A stretch of 41,749 nt of DNA from Proteromonas lacertae. Taxonomy: Eukaryota > Sar > Bigyra > Opalinata > Proteromonadidae. The notes under the pieces were generated by a model. It did no database searches. It saw nothing but the letters and a program-made list of their open reading frames with translations, and was not told the origin of the DNA. This document shows, in pieces, positions 1-11,807 of the stretch; position 1 is the stretch's first letter; every line of letters begins with the position of its first letter. The translations under genes and the position numbers were made by a program. The stretch is from NCBI GenBank assembly GCA_002245135.1, contig NGBS01000336.1:1-41749 (forward strand). The letters run 5' to 3'.

Positions 1-26
1 ATCCAACCTAGATTTATAATTATTAT

Positions 27-3000
27 TCACCTTTTCAAATTATTTATTTTCCATTCGAGTATTTCAATATCATTTTTGACTATATTTAGGTTAATTTTGT
101 TTATTCTCATTATATAATCTATATCACTCCATAAAATACACCCTGTGAATATCAAGTACTTTGGAACATAAAATATATCGAATAAATATTTATTTTTCTC
201 TAAATATTGGTTAATATAATTCAACTTTTCATTCAATTCTTTCTTCAATAATATTTCATTATTCACATTATAATTACAGTATCTATTATTTTCTCTTGTA
301 TTATTTGGTAATTTATTTCTGTTGTATTGGTATTTTTCTGATTCTCTATTATTTTTGTAATACTGAATCTGTTTTTCAACATCCATAATTGCTTTTCAAT
401 ATTATTGAGATTTTCATATCTCCTTATATAATTAATACTTTTTAAACTTCCATCTACATAAATTAATATTTTAGGAATTCTAATTGCTTTAAATAAACCA
501 TCATTCTTACTAAATTCATTAAAAATAATTTTTCTATTACAATTAAACATAATATATATATATATATACAATCTTCTTTCTAAATCATTTAGTTTTCTTT
601 CTTCTTCGCTTTTTAAAAATATAATGTATTTCTATTGAAATATATATATATTGTAAAAATACTTCATAATCCTTTATATCATTTTGTAGAGCCAATAACA
701 TTTCATGAGATTTACATCTTTTAGCTTGATCAATATGTATTTTTATAGATGATATACCATTAAAATAAGTATATTGTTTCATATATTCCTCCAATTTTTT
801 AATACACTCATTAATTTCAACTTCATATTTTAATTCTAATTTTATTTTCTATTGTAGCAGATAAATGATTTAAAATACATTGAGTTGTTTTTCAATTTTA
901 TGTGTATCTTTCAACTTTCGAATTAGTTCTTCATTTGGACTAGCTCTTTTGATTGAAGATTCGTTTTTATGCTTATAAAAATGAATTTGATTCTCAACAT
1001 CAACAACAGCTTTTTCTATATCACATAATTTATATCTATTTATTATATTTGAAAAAAGGTTGAAGATTGTGTTAGTAATTAACAACATTTGAGGAATTTT
1101 TATTACATTAAATAAATCTCTATTCTTACTTAATTCATTTTCAATTATTTTACTATTGCAATTATACATAATATATATACAATCTTCTTTCTAAATCATT
1201 GTTTCTATTGACAAATTGTGAGATTTGAATTAACACACCTTCACAAGACTGTTTTTTCTTTTCTAATTCATTTATCTCATCATCTTTTAACTGCCAATCA
1301 GATAAGAGGTTATTTTTATTATCTAACAAATTTCTTGGAATTACTACTTGTTGTTTTAATACATAATAACTGTTGAAATATAGACTAATCTTCTTTCTAT
1401 AACATTTAAATAAATAAATACAAATAATACAAATGATCTGTAATAATGTCTATTAATTGCTTTTTCATCTCTTTTTGTTTTAATTGATTTTCATTTATCT
1501 CTTTATAAATCTTAATTACATCGTTATTCATTTGTTCATATTCCTGTAAAGGATATAAATTTGAATTGGAGTTAATTATTGTCTTAATTTTATTTAAAAC
1601 TGGATAGATTCTGTATTTATTTTCATCAATTTTGTACAATATAGATTTGATATTATTTGTCAATTCTGTTTTTTTATTTTGATAATCACTCACATAATTA
1701 TCTATATCATTTCTACATCTATCCAATATATCAATAAATTTGTTGTAATTGTCAATATTCATGGTAGTAGCATCAATTTCTATCAGCAGATTATTAAGGT
1801 TATTCACTTTAGGATAATGAGGATATTCTTTTACACATACTTTGAGATAATGTATTATTTTGTTTATTGAATGAATTTGATATTCAGTCAATTCTGGTTT
1901 TCTTTTCATATTGTTAGCTGAGATAGTCATTTCACTTATGATATTTTCATATTCATTTATTGGATATTTTTTAATTCCATATATCATCATCTCTTCAGCT
2001 TTTTGTATCATATCTCTGTATAATAACTGTATTGTTTGTTTATCTGCAATTCTTTAAATTTCATCAATAATTCTTTTAGCTTATCTATCTTTTCTTTCTG
2101 TTTTAAATCATAATCCTCAATAAATTTCTATCAATAATAATAAACAAAATATTATACTTCATATCTCACTATTCTCTTTAATAATTTCTTATATTGATTA
2201 TCATACTCATTCTCATTTAATGGGACTATTTTAATTCGGTTGATTAATTCCCTTACTAATCCGACATAAGGATAAAATGGATAATTATTCACATACATTT
2301 CTAATTTACTTATTAAAGATTGTATTTCAGAATAACTATGTGATATTCTTACATTTGAAGAATATTGTTGTTGATTATTCGGCTGAAGAGAAACTTTTCT
2401 ATTTAGTATTCTGCTTTTGCTTTATTACTACAAATAGAATTAATAATACTAATATATATACTTCATTATTTCTATTGATTCTACATTAGGTATATTTTGG
2501 TTGGTTAATACTGGTGGTGATGTATTCTTTCTTCTAGATTTGATTCTATATTCTTTTAATCTATCATCTATCTCCTTTTCATAACTATCCAACTCTTCTG
2601 TTGTAATATGAGAATTCCTTGAAAGTTTTATTTTCAATTCATTTAAATAACTCCTAAAATTATATTTATATTGTATTGAATTATCTTTTCTTATCTCAAT
2701 CAATAAATCATCTCTATTAATCATAGATATCTACTTATACATTCTTTTTTCCAAATCCATCTTCTTTTTTGTTGATTTTGATATTGAAAAATAGGAGTGA
2801 CTTAAAGCATTTATTGGTATTTCTTCTTTTCTATTAGTTTTTATAATTGTTGAAGCAGATAGATTAATTTGTATGCTTTGGTTATTTTTATCGTTCTTTT
2901 TGTAGGAATTATCATTTTCTTCTAAATCATTCAATATTTGTTGAAGTTGAGCAAATCTAACAACTGGATTGTTTTGTTTATTTGCTTCTTCCATTTTTCT

Positions 3001-5621
3001 TTTTATTTCTTTCATTTTAGGAGAATATGGATTTTTCTTCATATAATCATCTAATTGCTTCAATACTTTATTAATTCCTTCTTCTATATTATTATCTCTA
3101 TTTGAAGATTTTGGTGGTGATTCATTTATCATATTTCTACTATTTTTGTGAATTGTTAATTGACTAATTATATCTTTATATTCTTGTAATGAATGATAAT
3201 TTTCATCATTTATTAGTCTTATTATTCGATTCATATCATCAGAATTCAGTCTGTTCTTATTACCATCTCCACATATCATTTCTGTTATTCTTTTTATACA
3301 ATCATTTCTTTGGTTGTTATAATCACTGATATATATCTATCATTATTAAAAATAACAAATTATACTTTAAAATTCTCCAATCTTGAAGAAAGTTTGTCGA
3401 ATTGAGTATTATATTCAATTGATGATAAAGGTAATGCTTTTATCTTTTCAATTTGTTTTTTAATCATTCTGATGTTTGGATATTCAGGAAATTGGTTTAT
3501 ACAAGATTCTAATTCTTTAATCAAATTATCAATCTCTTCTTGATGATGTTGAGGCATTGGGAGTGGTCTAAATCAAATAACAACAATAAATAGAATATTA
3601 TACGATGGATCAATATTTTTCACTGGAGAACTATTTTTTCTTTTATTCAAAATAATATTGTTATCTAAAACAGGAATTGGAACAGGGTTATTTGAATTAG
3701 AAGGTGATGGAGTAGAATTATATCCACCCGTTTTATGTCTTCCTCTTAAAATATTCATACTACAAAAGAAAAATATTAATTCATACTTTCTCATCTCATC
3801 TTCAACAATACTTAATTTTTCTTTAATCTTTTCAATATATATATTCTTCATTTTATTCTCTCTATTGATGTCTTTTAAATATGCAGATACTTTACTCTCT
3901 TTTTTGTACTTGTTTCTAAATACTTCACTTATTAAGTTTAGCTTTTTTATCAGTATTCTCTTATACAAATCTTCAATTTCATCATAATTGTTATTATCAA
4001 CTAATTTCTTTGATTTTACTCTCTTTAATACTTCACTTATTTCATTCTTATTCTCATCTGTATTTATAATTGTATTATCTTCTAATAAATGTTGTAGATA
4101 ATAACTAATAATAATAATAATAATAATAATATGATTATCTTTATATATACCATTCTCCTTCTATTTCATTTCTTAATGAAGCACATTTTTGAACTATTGA
4201 TTCATTTTTACATATTCTTTTGATTGTATCATATATTTTACTAATTCGTTCTTTTACATTCCATGTGTTATTACATTTGTCATTATTTAATCTGGAAGAA
4301 GATTCTATTTGATGGATTATTATTTTCTTTTCATTATATGAATATCTCCATTTTCCACTTTGAATTAATCCATAATAACTATTACCTAAACTCATACATT
4401 CATCCATGTTTATTGTTCGATTTAAATTTATATCATTATCTAACTCACTCTTTACATAATTTTCTATCTCTTTTGAATTAAAGGAATTCTTAAACTTCCT
4501 CCTATTATCACTATCTCTAATTTCTTATTATCTTCTTCTTCTATTAAACCACTATTTACAATACTGTCTTTTATTATATCAATCACTTTGGTATTTATTC
4601 CATTATTTTTCAATATTTCATTTAATTCATTTACACTGTAATCACTTTCATAATCATTATCACCATCATCAATACTTATATGAATTGTATCAGCTCCACT
4701 TGCACTTAACTTCTCTTTCATCTTTATTATCTCTTCTTTCACTTTCACATATAATTTTTCACTTATATTATCTATATTCATACCCATTTTTCCAATCAAA
4801 GCATTTACTAATAAATTATCGATATATCGACCTCCAATCTTATCATTGTTATAACTGTGACTTAATATCTCACATTCATCTTTCTTGTATTTTACTATTG
4901 TACTACTACAGTTTATATAACCCATATCTAATAATAAAACAATTCTCTCTTCATTTTCATTCAATTTATTGTTGTTTTCATATCCAAAACATAAACTCGC
5001 ACTTAAATATTCAGGAATATTCTTTAGAACTTTCATTTCACATACTTTATATAATTCATTTATATATTCGATTTGTTTTTCATTGTAATAACATGGATGA
5101 CATATTATTACTTCATTTCCTTCTTTCATCATTGTTTCTTTCAAATATTTCATTAACAATACAAATAATGTATCACATGCAAAATATCCATCACTACAGT
5201 TTAAATCATTAAATTTCAATTTAGGCAACTAAATAAATAGATAAATAAAGAAGAAAAAATACTTTAAAACATAAACCATTTTTATCTATTTTTACTTCAC
5301 TTGGATAGAATTTATAATTCTCAGTTTGGATATTCAAACCATCAACAATGTATTTACCAAGATATTCTTTCAATTCACAAGCTGAATTGTTATATAAGCG
5401 AATTAACTAAAAATATCAAACATATATATACATTTGTTTTGGCAGCTCTTCCATAATAGAGTTTTATTCCATCTGTAACTAATCCAACACTATAAATAAC
5501 AACTGTAAAAATACAATGTTAATCTCTCACTATATGCATTTTCTTTTATCTGACAATTAATTCCATTATACTCTGATATTACACAATTCCTTCCTCCAAA
5601 ATCTACTCCATAAAAACTCAT
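27..5621 (-). CDS. Hsp110/Hsp70-like protein A with long helical repeat tail (three apparent 1-nt shifts)
   Basis: Multi-exon gene of roughly 1,700 codons. It starts MSFYGVDFGG (phosphate-1 loop like Hsp110), has a phosphate-2 loop LLLDMGYINCSS and an adenosine motif IIGGSLRIP, so the N-terminal ~400 residues form an Hsp70-superfamily ATPase domain closest in style to Hsp110/Sse. No beta substrate domain follows. Instead there is a helical stretch and then several ~60-residue modules with a Y..P.YP core (for example near 3360-3545, 3010-3115, 2230-2340 and 1790-1880) and a Glu/Lys-rich coiled-coil end. Introns are 25-63 nt, GTAT...TAG. Compared with gene B (5828-9546) one A is missing in an A run near 4471; further single-base losses are inferred near 2053 and 393 because the frame changes inside conserved repeats. 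Substitutions elsewhere keep the frame open, so assembly error is more likely than decay. Function unknown; a co-chaperone or nucleotide-exchange role is only a guess from the family. Confidence 0.7.
340..586 (-). repeat. Tandem duplicated exon unit, copy 1 (tail of Hsp-like gene A)
   Basis: This block and 959-1197 encode the same ~70-residue unit. Both begin with the exon end DLERRL, carry an AT-repeat intron at the same place, and continue as KII-NE-SKN--LF--I-IP-- and later DVE-QI-YK. The shared intron position shows duplication at the DNA level, not just protein convergence. This copy appears to have lost one A in the run near 393 relative to the other. Confidence 0.75.
959..1197 (-). repeat. 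Tandem duplicated exon unit, copy 2 (tail of Hsp-like gene A)
   Basis: Partner of 340-586. It reads ENELSKNRDLFNVIKIPQML after the intron and DIEKAVVDVENQIHFYKHKN later, against FNEFSKNDGLFKAIRIPKIL and DVEKQIQYYKNN in the other copy. It keeps one open frame throughout. Confidence 0.75.
4348..5165. repeat. Near-identical block shared with 8259-9077 (copy in Hsp-like gene A)
   Basis: This 818 bp block matches 8259-9077 (819 bp) except for three substitutions and one missing T near 4471, about 99.5 percent identity by eye. Immediately outside both ends the two genes are strongly diverged, including their N-terminal exons. It spans most of the ATPase-domain exon. A recent gene-conversion tract between tandem paralogues is the simplest reading. 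Confidence 0.9.
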
Positions 5622-5827
5622 CTGTGATTCTATATGAAAAAAAATAGCTAAAAATTTGTAAAATGTATACTCTATATTAAAAATAATATTTTAAATCCTT
5701 ATAAAATGGTTTATTCCCTTTTAGATTTAAATCTAAATTCAAACTTATTTGTTAAGAGTTTGATTTTGGTTTGATATTTCATTTTGAAAAAAAACAAAAT
5801 AAAAAGCAATTAAATGTTAATATAATC

Positions 5828-8800
5828 TTATGGATGAGGTAAAAGAGAAGTAATATATGAAGCTCTTCTTCCTGAGTTATAATCTACTTCAGCAAGCAAT
5901 TTGTTAATTTGCACTTCATTTGTTTCAAATTCTTCATCATCACTCTACATTTAATATAAATATCAAATATACATCATCTTGTTCATGCTCAATTTTCAAT
6001 ATTTCTGGAGGAACAGTTTGCATATATGGAGATAAGTTGTTATTAGTGAATGATGGACTTTTTCTATTACTACTATTGTAATAATAACATGTAAATATCA
6101 TTATACGAAGTATTACTAATTGGCTGTTTTTCAAATGATGTAGATATATTACTTTTATCATCATTCTCATGCTAAGAGTATAAAATAACAATAAATAAAA
6201 TATATACAGTTCGAATGTATAAGAATTCTCTCAACCTTTCAAATTGTCTATCAGTCTATTTTAACAATAAAAGAAAAGCAAAATACTGGGCTTGAAGATC
6301 TAAATACTGGACGTTCCTTTTTACTTGGTGTTATTGATCTTTGACTCTTTGGAGCACTGTTACTTCTCTTTGTACCTCTATTAGAAAAAAATAAAGATAA
6401 ATAAAGATAAAATATATTTATACTGAGATGGTCTAAACATTTGAGGAGTTTGTGTATTACTATTACTTGATAATAAAGTATTGTTATAACTGTTATTCTA
6501 TATAAATAAATAATAATATTATACAAGTGATGATCTATTGGATCCTGATCTTTTGAATGATTTCTCTTCACTTGATGGTGAATATGACAATGATGATCTT
6601 GTTGATCTATATGGCGGTTGAATAGAATCATTAAAATCAATTAAACTATCAGCAACAACAGGAGTTCTAAAAATATATAAACAACAATAATATATACAAT
6701 TGTTTTGGTGAAATAGATGGTCTTGCAGTTGGTGAATATCTAACTTGAGTTGGTGGTGGTGGTGATACTTTCTTTTCTTTGAAATTGTCAGATAATCTTT
6801 GGTTTATCCTTGAAGTATTTCTCATTCCTATTAGTTCTTTTATAACTTTATCGTAAGTATCTATTGGATAATGAGTAACATCTGGTTTGATCATTTGAAC
6901 AATTTTTTGATATAAATAATCTGAAGAAATCATATAATACATTTCGTTTAATAATGATTGAAGTTGACTAACTTTACCACTTCTTATCTTTAAATATTCC
7001 ATAATATAATTCTAATAAATAATAAATTCATATTTAAATACTCTAAATGCTAATATTTCTTGATGAAGTGTATTATATATTCTATCATAACTTCTTTCAT
7101 CGATTGTTTCTCTAGTTATTTCATTGATTAATCCATGTATTTCATTAATAGCAATATAATGTGGATAATCTGATGCATAATGAGATAATTCCATTAATAA
7201 TGAATTAATATCCGTTAATGAATGATGCATTGCAGTAATTGGTGTATTTATATTGTAATATGGACGTTTTACTTCATTTGTGTATTTGCCAATATAAACA
7301 CTTGGTTTAGTTTGATATGCTTTTGCAGAATTATTTTGTCTTTGTAATGGTGATCTGTTACTTCTTCTTGGTTGAATATTCTTACCTTTCTCAACATATG
7401 TTTGAAGATATTGTTGTTGTTGTTGTTGTTGAGGTGATGATGTATTTCTAATAACTTGTATTGTTTGTTTTGGTGGAGTATACCCTGTTCTAATATATGG
7501 AGCAATTGGATCAGCTGGTCTATTTTGTCTTGTCGGTCTGACAATCTTTACTGGAGATGATTTTCTAACATTTGCAACTTGTTGAATTGGTTGTGATTGT
7601 TGTAGAGGTGGTTGAATAGGTTGAGGTGTAACAGTTGGAGTAGGAATAGGAGTAGGAGTATTCTCTCTAATGATAGTTTAAAATAGAAATAATAATATAC
7701 TTATTTGGTTCTTTTCCAAGTAATGCATCATGAAATCCGCCAATCTTTTTCATATCTTCTTCTCCTAAATCTTTACTATCAATCACTTCGCTGATTAATC
7801 CAGCTAAAGATTCATTCTTCTCTTTTTTATCTTCCATTTCTTTCTTTGCAAATTCATTCTGTTGTTTTACATATCTATAGAAAAATATAAATAGCAAAAT
7901 ACTTATCCTTTCTTCTATGGATTTCTTTATCTAACTCATCAAGTTGATCATAATTGTATTTATCCACATAGGAATCATTCGTTATTATTTTCAAAGTATT
8001 ATCTAAATAATCCTTAAACGATTTTCTAATTTCGTTATCTTTATTATCTTCTATCAAATGTTGGTAGGAGTATATGGTAGATTCAATATCATTCAACTTT
8101 GATGAACATTGAGCAACATTCTTTTGATTAGTTTGAATAATATCTAATGATTCTTTTATCTTCTTGATTCTATTATTGGTATTTAAACAATCGCCTGATT
8201 CTTCAGTTTCTCCATTTATATTGTGAATCACAGGTTCAGTTCCTTTTATTGCATAAAACCATTTTCCACTTTGAATTAATCCATAATAACTATTACCTAA
8301 ACTCATACATTCATCCATGTTTATTGTTCGATTTAAATTTATATCATTATCTAACTCACTCTTTACATAATTTTCTATCTCTTTTTGAATTAAAGGAATT
8401 CTTAAACTTCCTCCTATTATCACTATCTCTAATTTCTTATTATCTTCTTCTTCTATTAAACCACTGTTTACAATACTGTCTTTTATTATATCAATCACTT
8501 TGGTATTTATTCCATTATTTTTCAATATTTCATTTAATTCATTTACACTGTAATCACTTTCATAATCATTATCACCATCATCAATACTTATATGAATTGT
8601 ATCAGCTCCACTTGCACTTAACTTCTCTTTCATCTTTATTATCTCTTCTTTCACTTTCACATATAATTTTTCACTTATATTATCTATATTCATACCCATT
8701 TTTCCAATCAAAGCATTTACTAATAAATTATCGATATATCGACCTCCAATCTTATCATTGCTATAACTGTGACTTAATATCTCACATTCATCTTTCTTGT

Positions 8801-9546
8801 ATTTTACTATTGTACTACTACAGTTTATATAACCCATATCTAATAATAAAACAATTCTCTCTTCATTTTCATTCAATTTATTGTTGTTTTCATATCCAAA
8901 ACATAAACTCGCACTTAAATATTCAGGAATATTCTTTAAAACTTTCATTTCACATACTTTATATAATTCATTTATATATTCGATTTGTTTTTCATTGTAA
9001 TAACATGGATGACATATTATTACTTCATTTCCTTCTTTCATCATTGTTTCTTTCAAATATTTCATTAACAATACAAACAGTAACTCTATACAACAATATC
9101 CTTCTGAACAATTATTATCACATTTACTGCATCCCATCTATTCATTATAATTTGATATAATACATTGAAGCAAAGAGCATGATCTTCTATTCTTGCAACA
9201 GTTGGTTTATATTTCCAATTTTCATCATAAACTACATTATCATGAATAAAATATTTTCCAATATATTCTTTCAACTCATTTACATAATGTTCTGCTAGTT
9301 TAGTACTCTATATATAAAAAGTAGCAACTATACTTGAAGTTCTGCTTGATATCCAAATTCAAATGATTTTTTGTTATAAGCAACACAAGACCTAATTCAT
9401 AAAGAGCAAAATTAATACGGAGTTGAATGTTGACTAAAAGAATTATCAGCAATTCTACATGACTCATCACTAATTGTAGATATTGTAGTTTTCTTTGCTC
9501 CAAAATCCACTCCATAAAACTGTGTAGGCTTTTGATCTGATGACAT
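5828..9546 (-). CDS. Hsp110/Hsp70-like protein B with proline/glutamine-rich and helical tail
   Basis: Fourteen exons; removing thirteen introns of 26-46 nt gives exactly 1,104 codons plus stop. Residues 1-400 form an Hsp70-superfamily ATPase domain: YGVDFGAKK (phosphate 1, ~11-19), LLLDMGYINCS (~207-217), IIGGSLRIP (~350-358). This resembles Hsp110/Sse more than canonical Hsp70 (compare DLGTTYS and DFGGGTFD in the Hsp70 at 17216). No beta substrate domain is visible; residues ~430-530 look helical, with IESTIYSYQHLIED recalling the Hsp70/Hsp110 lid helix. A Pro/Gln-rich linker (7230-7670) follows, then a module with ASDYPHY, then a Ser/Asn-rich disordered tail. It lies 55 bp head to head with DNAJC25, which fits a chaperone setting. 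Exchange factor or lineage-specific chaperone are both inferences. Confidence 0.85.
8259..9077. repeat. Near-identical block shared with 4348-5165 (copy in Hsp-like gene B)
   Basis: This is the in-frame copy of the 818-819 bp block. It carries the full five-T run where copy A has four, and differs at three single bases otherwise. Both copies lie in the same orientation about 3.9 kb apart. Confidence 0.9.
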
Positions 9547-9601
9547 CCGTTATATTTTCAAAACAGATTCCAAACCAACATCAAACCTATTAACATTTCA
9601 A
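9547..9601. promoter_or_regulatory. 55-bp divergent promoter between Hsp-like gene B and DNAJC25
   Basis: Only 55 bp separate the two start codons, so both 5' leaders and promoters must lie here or overlap coding sequence. The stretch is AT-rich with several CAAA/AAACC tracts; I see no clear heat-shock element. Co-expression of an Hsp70-superfamily protein with a J-protein is an attractive inference. Confidence 0.5.
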
Positions 9602-10651
9602 ATGAGTTTATTTCTAATAGCATTGCTTTGTTCTTTTGTTATAGCAAATGAAGATTTATATTGTGGTGAGAAAAATTGTTATGACCTATTAGAATTGGAA
9701 AGAGATGCTACTTTGAAAGGTATTTTTTGATTTAGTTATTTTTAGAAATAAAAAAGTCATATAGGAAATTATCATTGAAGTGGCATCCTGATAAAAATAA
9801 AAGTCCAGATGCTTCTGATATGTTTATCAAAGTAGCTCAAGCCTATGAAGTTCTATCAGGTATTTGAATTTGTTTAATTCTTGTAGATGAAAATGAAAGG
9901 CGTGATTATGATTATTATCTTGATCATCCAGAAAATTTCGCTTATAACCAGTTTCGTTTCTATAGATATAGATATGCTCCAAAAACTGATTTACGTATTG
10001 TTATATCCGTTTTTGTTGTGTTAACTACCAGCATTCAATGGTGGATGCAACATAAACGATATAATCAAGCAAGAGGTTATTTAAAATCCCATAAAGAAGT
10101 AAGATTAAGAGCAGACAAACTATTTTACAAGACTGAACCAGAATTATACAATAGAATATGCTATAAAAAGACAAAATCTGAAAAAATTCAATTTGAACAA
10201 AAAATAGAAGATTATATCGAGAAAGTTCTAGACACAACAACAGTAGAAGGAGGGTATGGCAAACCAGATTGGCATTATTTATATCCAATTCTTATCTGCA
10301 AAATACCATACAATCTGTATTTATATATAAAATGGTTAATACACTGGTATATTGATTATAATATCAAAAAGTTACCTTATAATGAAGAAGATGAAATATA
10401 TTTAACAAGAATAGCAATGAATGTATCTGAATCACAATGGAATTGTATTGAACAGGATAAGCAAGAAGAATATATATCAAAGTATGATAATTATATCAAA
10501 TATCTTTAATAGAAAGTTATGGATTGTAGAGAATTTAGAAAAGTTTAAGAAGCAAAGTCAAGAAGAGTTTAAAACACAACATGGTAATAAATACAAGCAA
10601 TATGTGAGAATGATGAAAAAATATAAACCTGAGAATATTCAAATGGATTAA
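9602..10651 (+). CDS. DNAJC25: DnaJ homolog subfamily C member 25 (DNAJC25-like)
   Basis: Three introns (26, 27 and 31 nt) leave 321 codons plus stop. The protein starts with a signal peptide ([15 protein letters not shown]), then [19 protein letters not shown], a J domain with WHPDKN (HPD catalytic loop) and a following hydrophobic segment (~residues 120-140). The remainder matches the DNAJC25 pattern: a long helical region, a second hydrophobic stretch near [15 protein letters not shown], then [20 protein letters not shown]. Family members are membrane J-proteins, probably of the ER, that stimulate Hsp70. The start is fixed by the signal peptide. The last intron interrupts the C-terminal region, with exon 4 starting near 10512 and ending ...PENIQMD. 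Confidence 0.9.
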
Positions 10652-10776
10652 GTAGTAAAATATTATCATTTTTCATTATTTATAAATGTTATATTCTATG
10701 TTTTTTAATTGTACAATATTTATATACAATGTTTTTAACGAAAATTTAACCACTAATTTGTCTGAGTGGAACAAGT

Positions 10777-10864
10777 GCAGGATTGAACCCAGGCAGGTGC
10801 CGAGTGCGGGCTTCAAACCCGTAGGGGATTAACGTCCCAGCGGTTCGATTCCGCCTATCCTGCG
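10777..10864 (+). tRNA. tRNA-Sec: Selenocysteine tRNA, anticodon TCA
   Basis: The 88-nt gene folds as eukaryotic tRNA-Sec. The acceptor GCAGGATTG pairs with CTATCCTGC (nine positions, one mismatch), with discriminator G at 10864. The anticodon arm TGCGGG-CTTCAAA-CCCGTA is a 6-bp stem (one G-T pair) with TCA, which reads UGA. The long variable arm has a GGGA/TCCC stem, and the T arm is GCGG-TTCGATT-CCGC with the usual loop. The D arm is the least regular part. A T run at 10867-10871 can stop RNA polymerase III. Length and base pattern line up with vertebrate tRNA-Sec of 87 nt. It implies that this organism makes selenoproteins. Confidence 0.95.
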
Positions 10865-10866
10865 AT

Positions 10867-10871
10867 ACTTT
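10867..10871 (+). terminator. Pol III terminator of tRNA-Sec
   Basis: TTTTT starts three bases after the last tRNA base, as expected for RNA polymerase III transcription units. Confidence 0.7.
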
Positions 10872-11077
10872 TTGAATGATTGTATTGAAATTTTTAACAA
10901 CCTTTTTTTTATTTTTTTAGTGAATCTTTTAATTTAGAAAATATTGTGTGTTTTTATACAATAAACACAAACAATTCATCTTTTCATATAACAATATGTA
11001 ATTTTTATAATTCTATACCAGATCATGTCTAATAATAGAAAATCAATAAAATTTGATTAAATAAATATATTTACGGT

Positions 11078-11690
11078 TTAGATTCTAATGCCATTTATTT
11101 CTAACCCACCAGCAGCACTGCCGTCAACCTTATGAGACAACATTAAACTCTTAAACTCAGCAAAATCATTAAATGATGCAAACATATCAATTAAATCTGG
11201 AGAAACTTCTTCTACAATGAATTAAAATGAAAAAATATACCTGATTTATCGATGATCATCTTTCCTACTGCTTCTAATGATACATCCTATTCAATAAACT
11301 CATAAATAATATACTGGGAAACGTTTTCGAAGAGCATCGTCAAGATACTTTTCTATAATGATAAAGTAAGACAAATCTATCTAATACCTATAACTGATTG
11401 ATATTGAGAGAAAATTGTCATATATTCATGCTTATTTTCTTCCGTATCTTCAAATACAGCTAGTAAATAGTGAAAGAAGTGATTATACCACAATTTGAAG
11501 AGCAGAAGTTATCCATTATATCTTGGAATGTTGGTTCCATCAATATGTCTTCCAATGATCCAATAATTTGATCGAATATATTCAACTAAGAAAAATTAGT
11601 AATCATTTGGTTTAATAATACATCTTCATCATTTCCATTATCATTAGCAAATACTTCATCACCATCAAATAAAGTTTCATCCACTGACAT
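11078..11690 (-). CDS. ARL2BP: ADP-ribosylation factor-like 2-binding protein (BART domain)
   Basis: This gene is hidden by introns: no single frame is long. Five introns (36, 29, 35, 28 and 29 nt, all GTAT...TAG) leave exactly 151 codons plus stop. The product reads IFDQIIGSLEDILMEPTFQD, then VFEDTEENKHEYMTIFSQYQ, then EKYLDDALRKRFPDVS, and later DLIDMFASFNDFAEFKSLML. This follows the ARL2BP/BART domain pattern of a bundle of helices with the invariant FEDTEENK block. Known family members bind ARL2/ARL3-GTP and work in tubulin, ciliary or mitochondrial trafficking. The start ATG at 11690 is followed by an acidic N-terminus. Its 5' end faces the PUF gene 117 bp away. Confidence 0.92.
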
Positions 11691-11807
11691 ATTTAATAAT
11701 GATGATTATTAATAATCAAATAAGATTTGAATTTCAAAATTAAAACGATAATTTTCTAAGGTTATCCAAAATTTTCAATCACCCAGAGTGTATTTTGAAG
11801 AGAATAT
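11691..11807. promoter_or_regulatory. Divergent intergenic region, ARL2BP / PUF protein
   Basis: 117 bp between the two start codons; AT-rich, with no recognisable motif. It must contain both promoters. Confidence 0.4.

Noticed and set aside
8249-9160. 303-codon plus-strand open frame opposite Hsp-like gene B
   Set aside because: It is the mirror of a real coding exon on the minus strand. Its His/Leu/Tyr-rich product resembles no family, and the same mirror frame appears at 4685-5212 because the two blocks are near-identical.
10774-10866. tRNA-Ser with long variable arm as an alternative to tRNA-Sec
   Set aside because: The anticodon in a 7-nt loop is TCA, which reads UGA, and the 88-nt length, long acceptor and G discriminator fit Sec. 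The D arm is imperfect but the other arms pair well.
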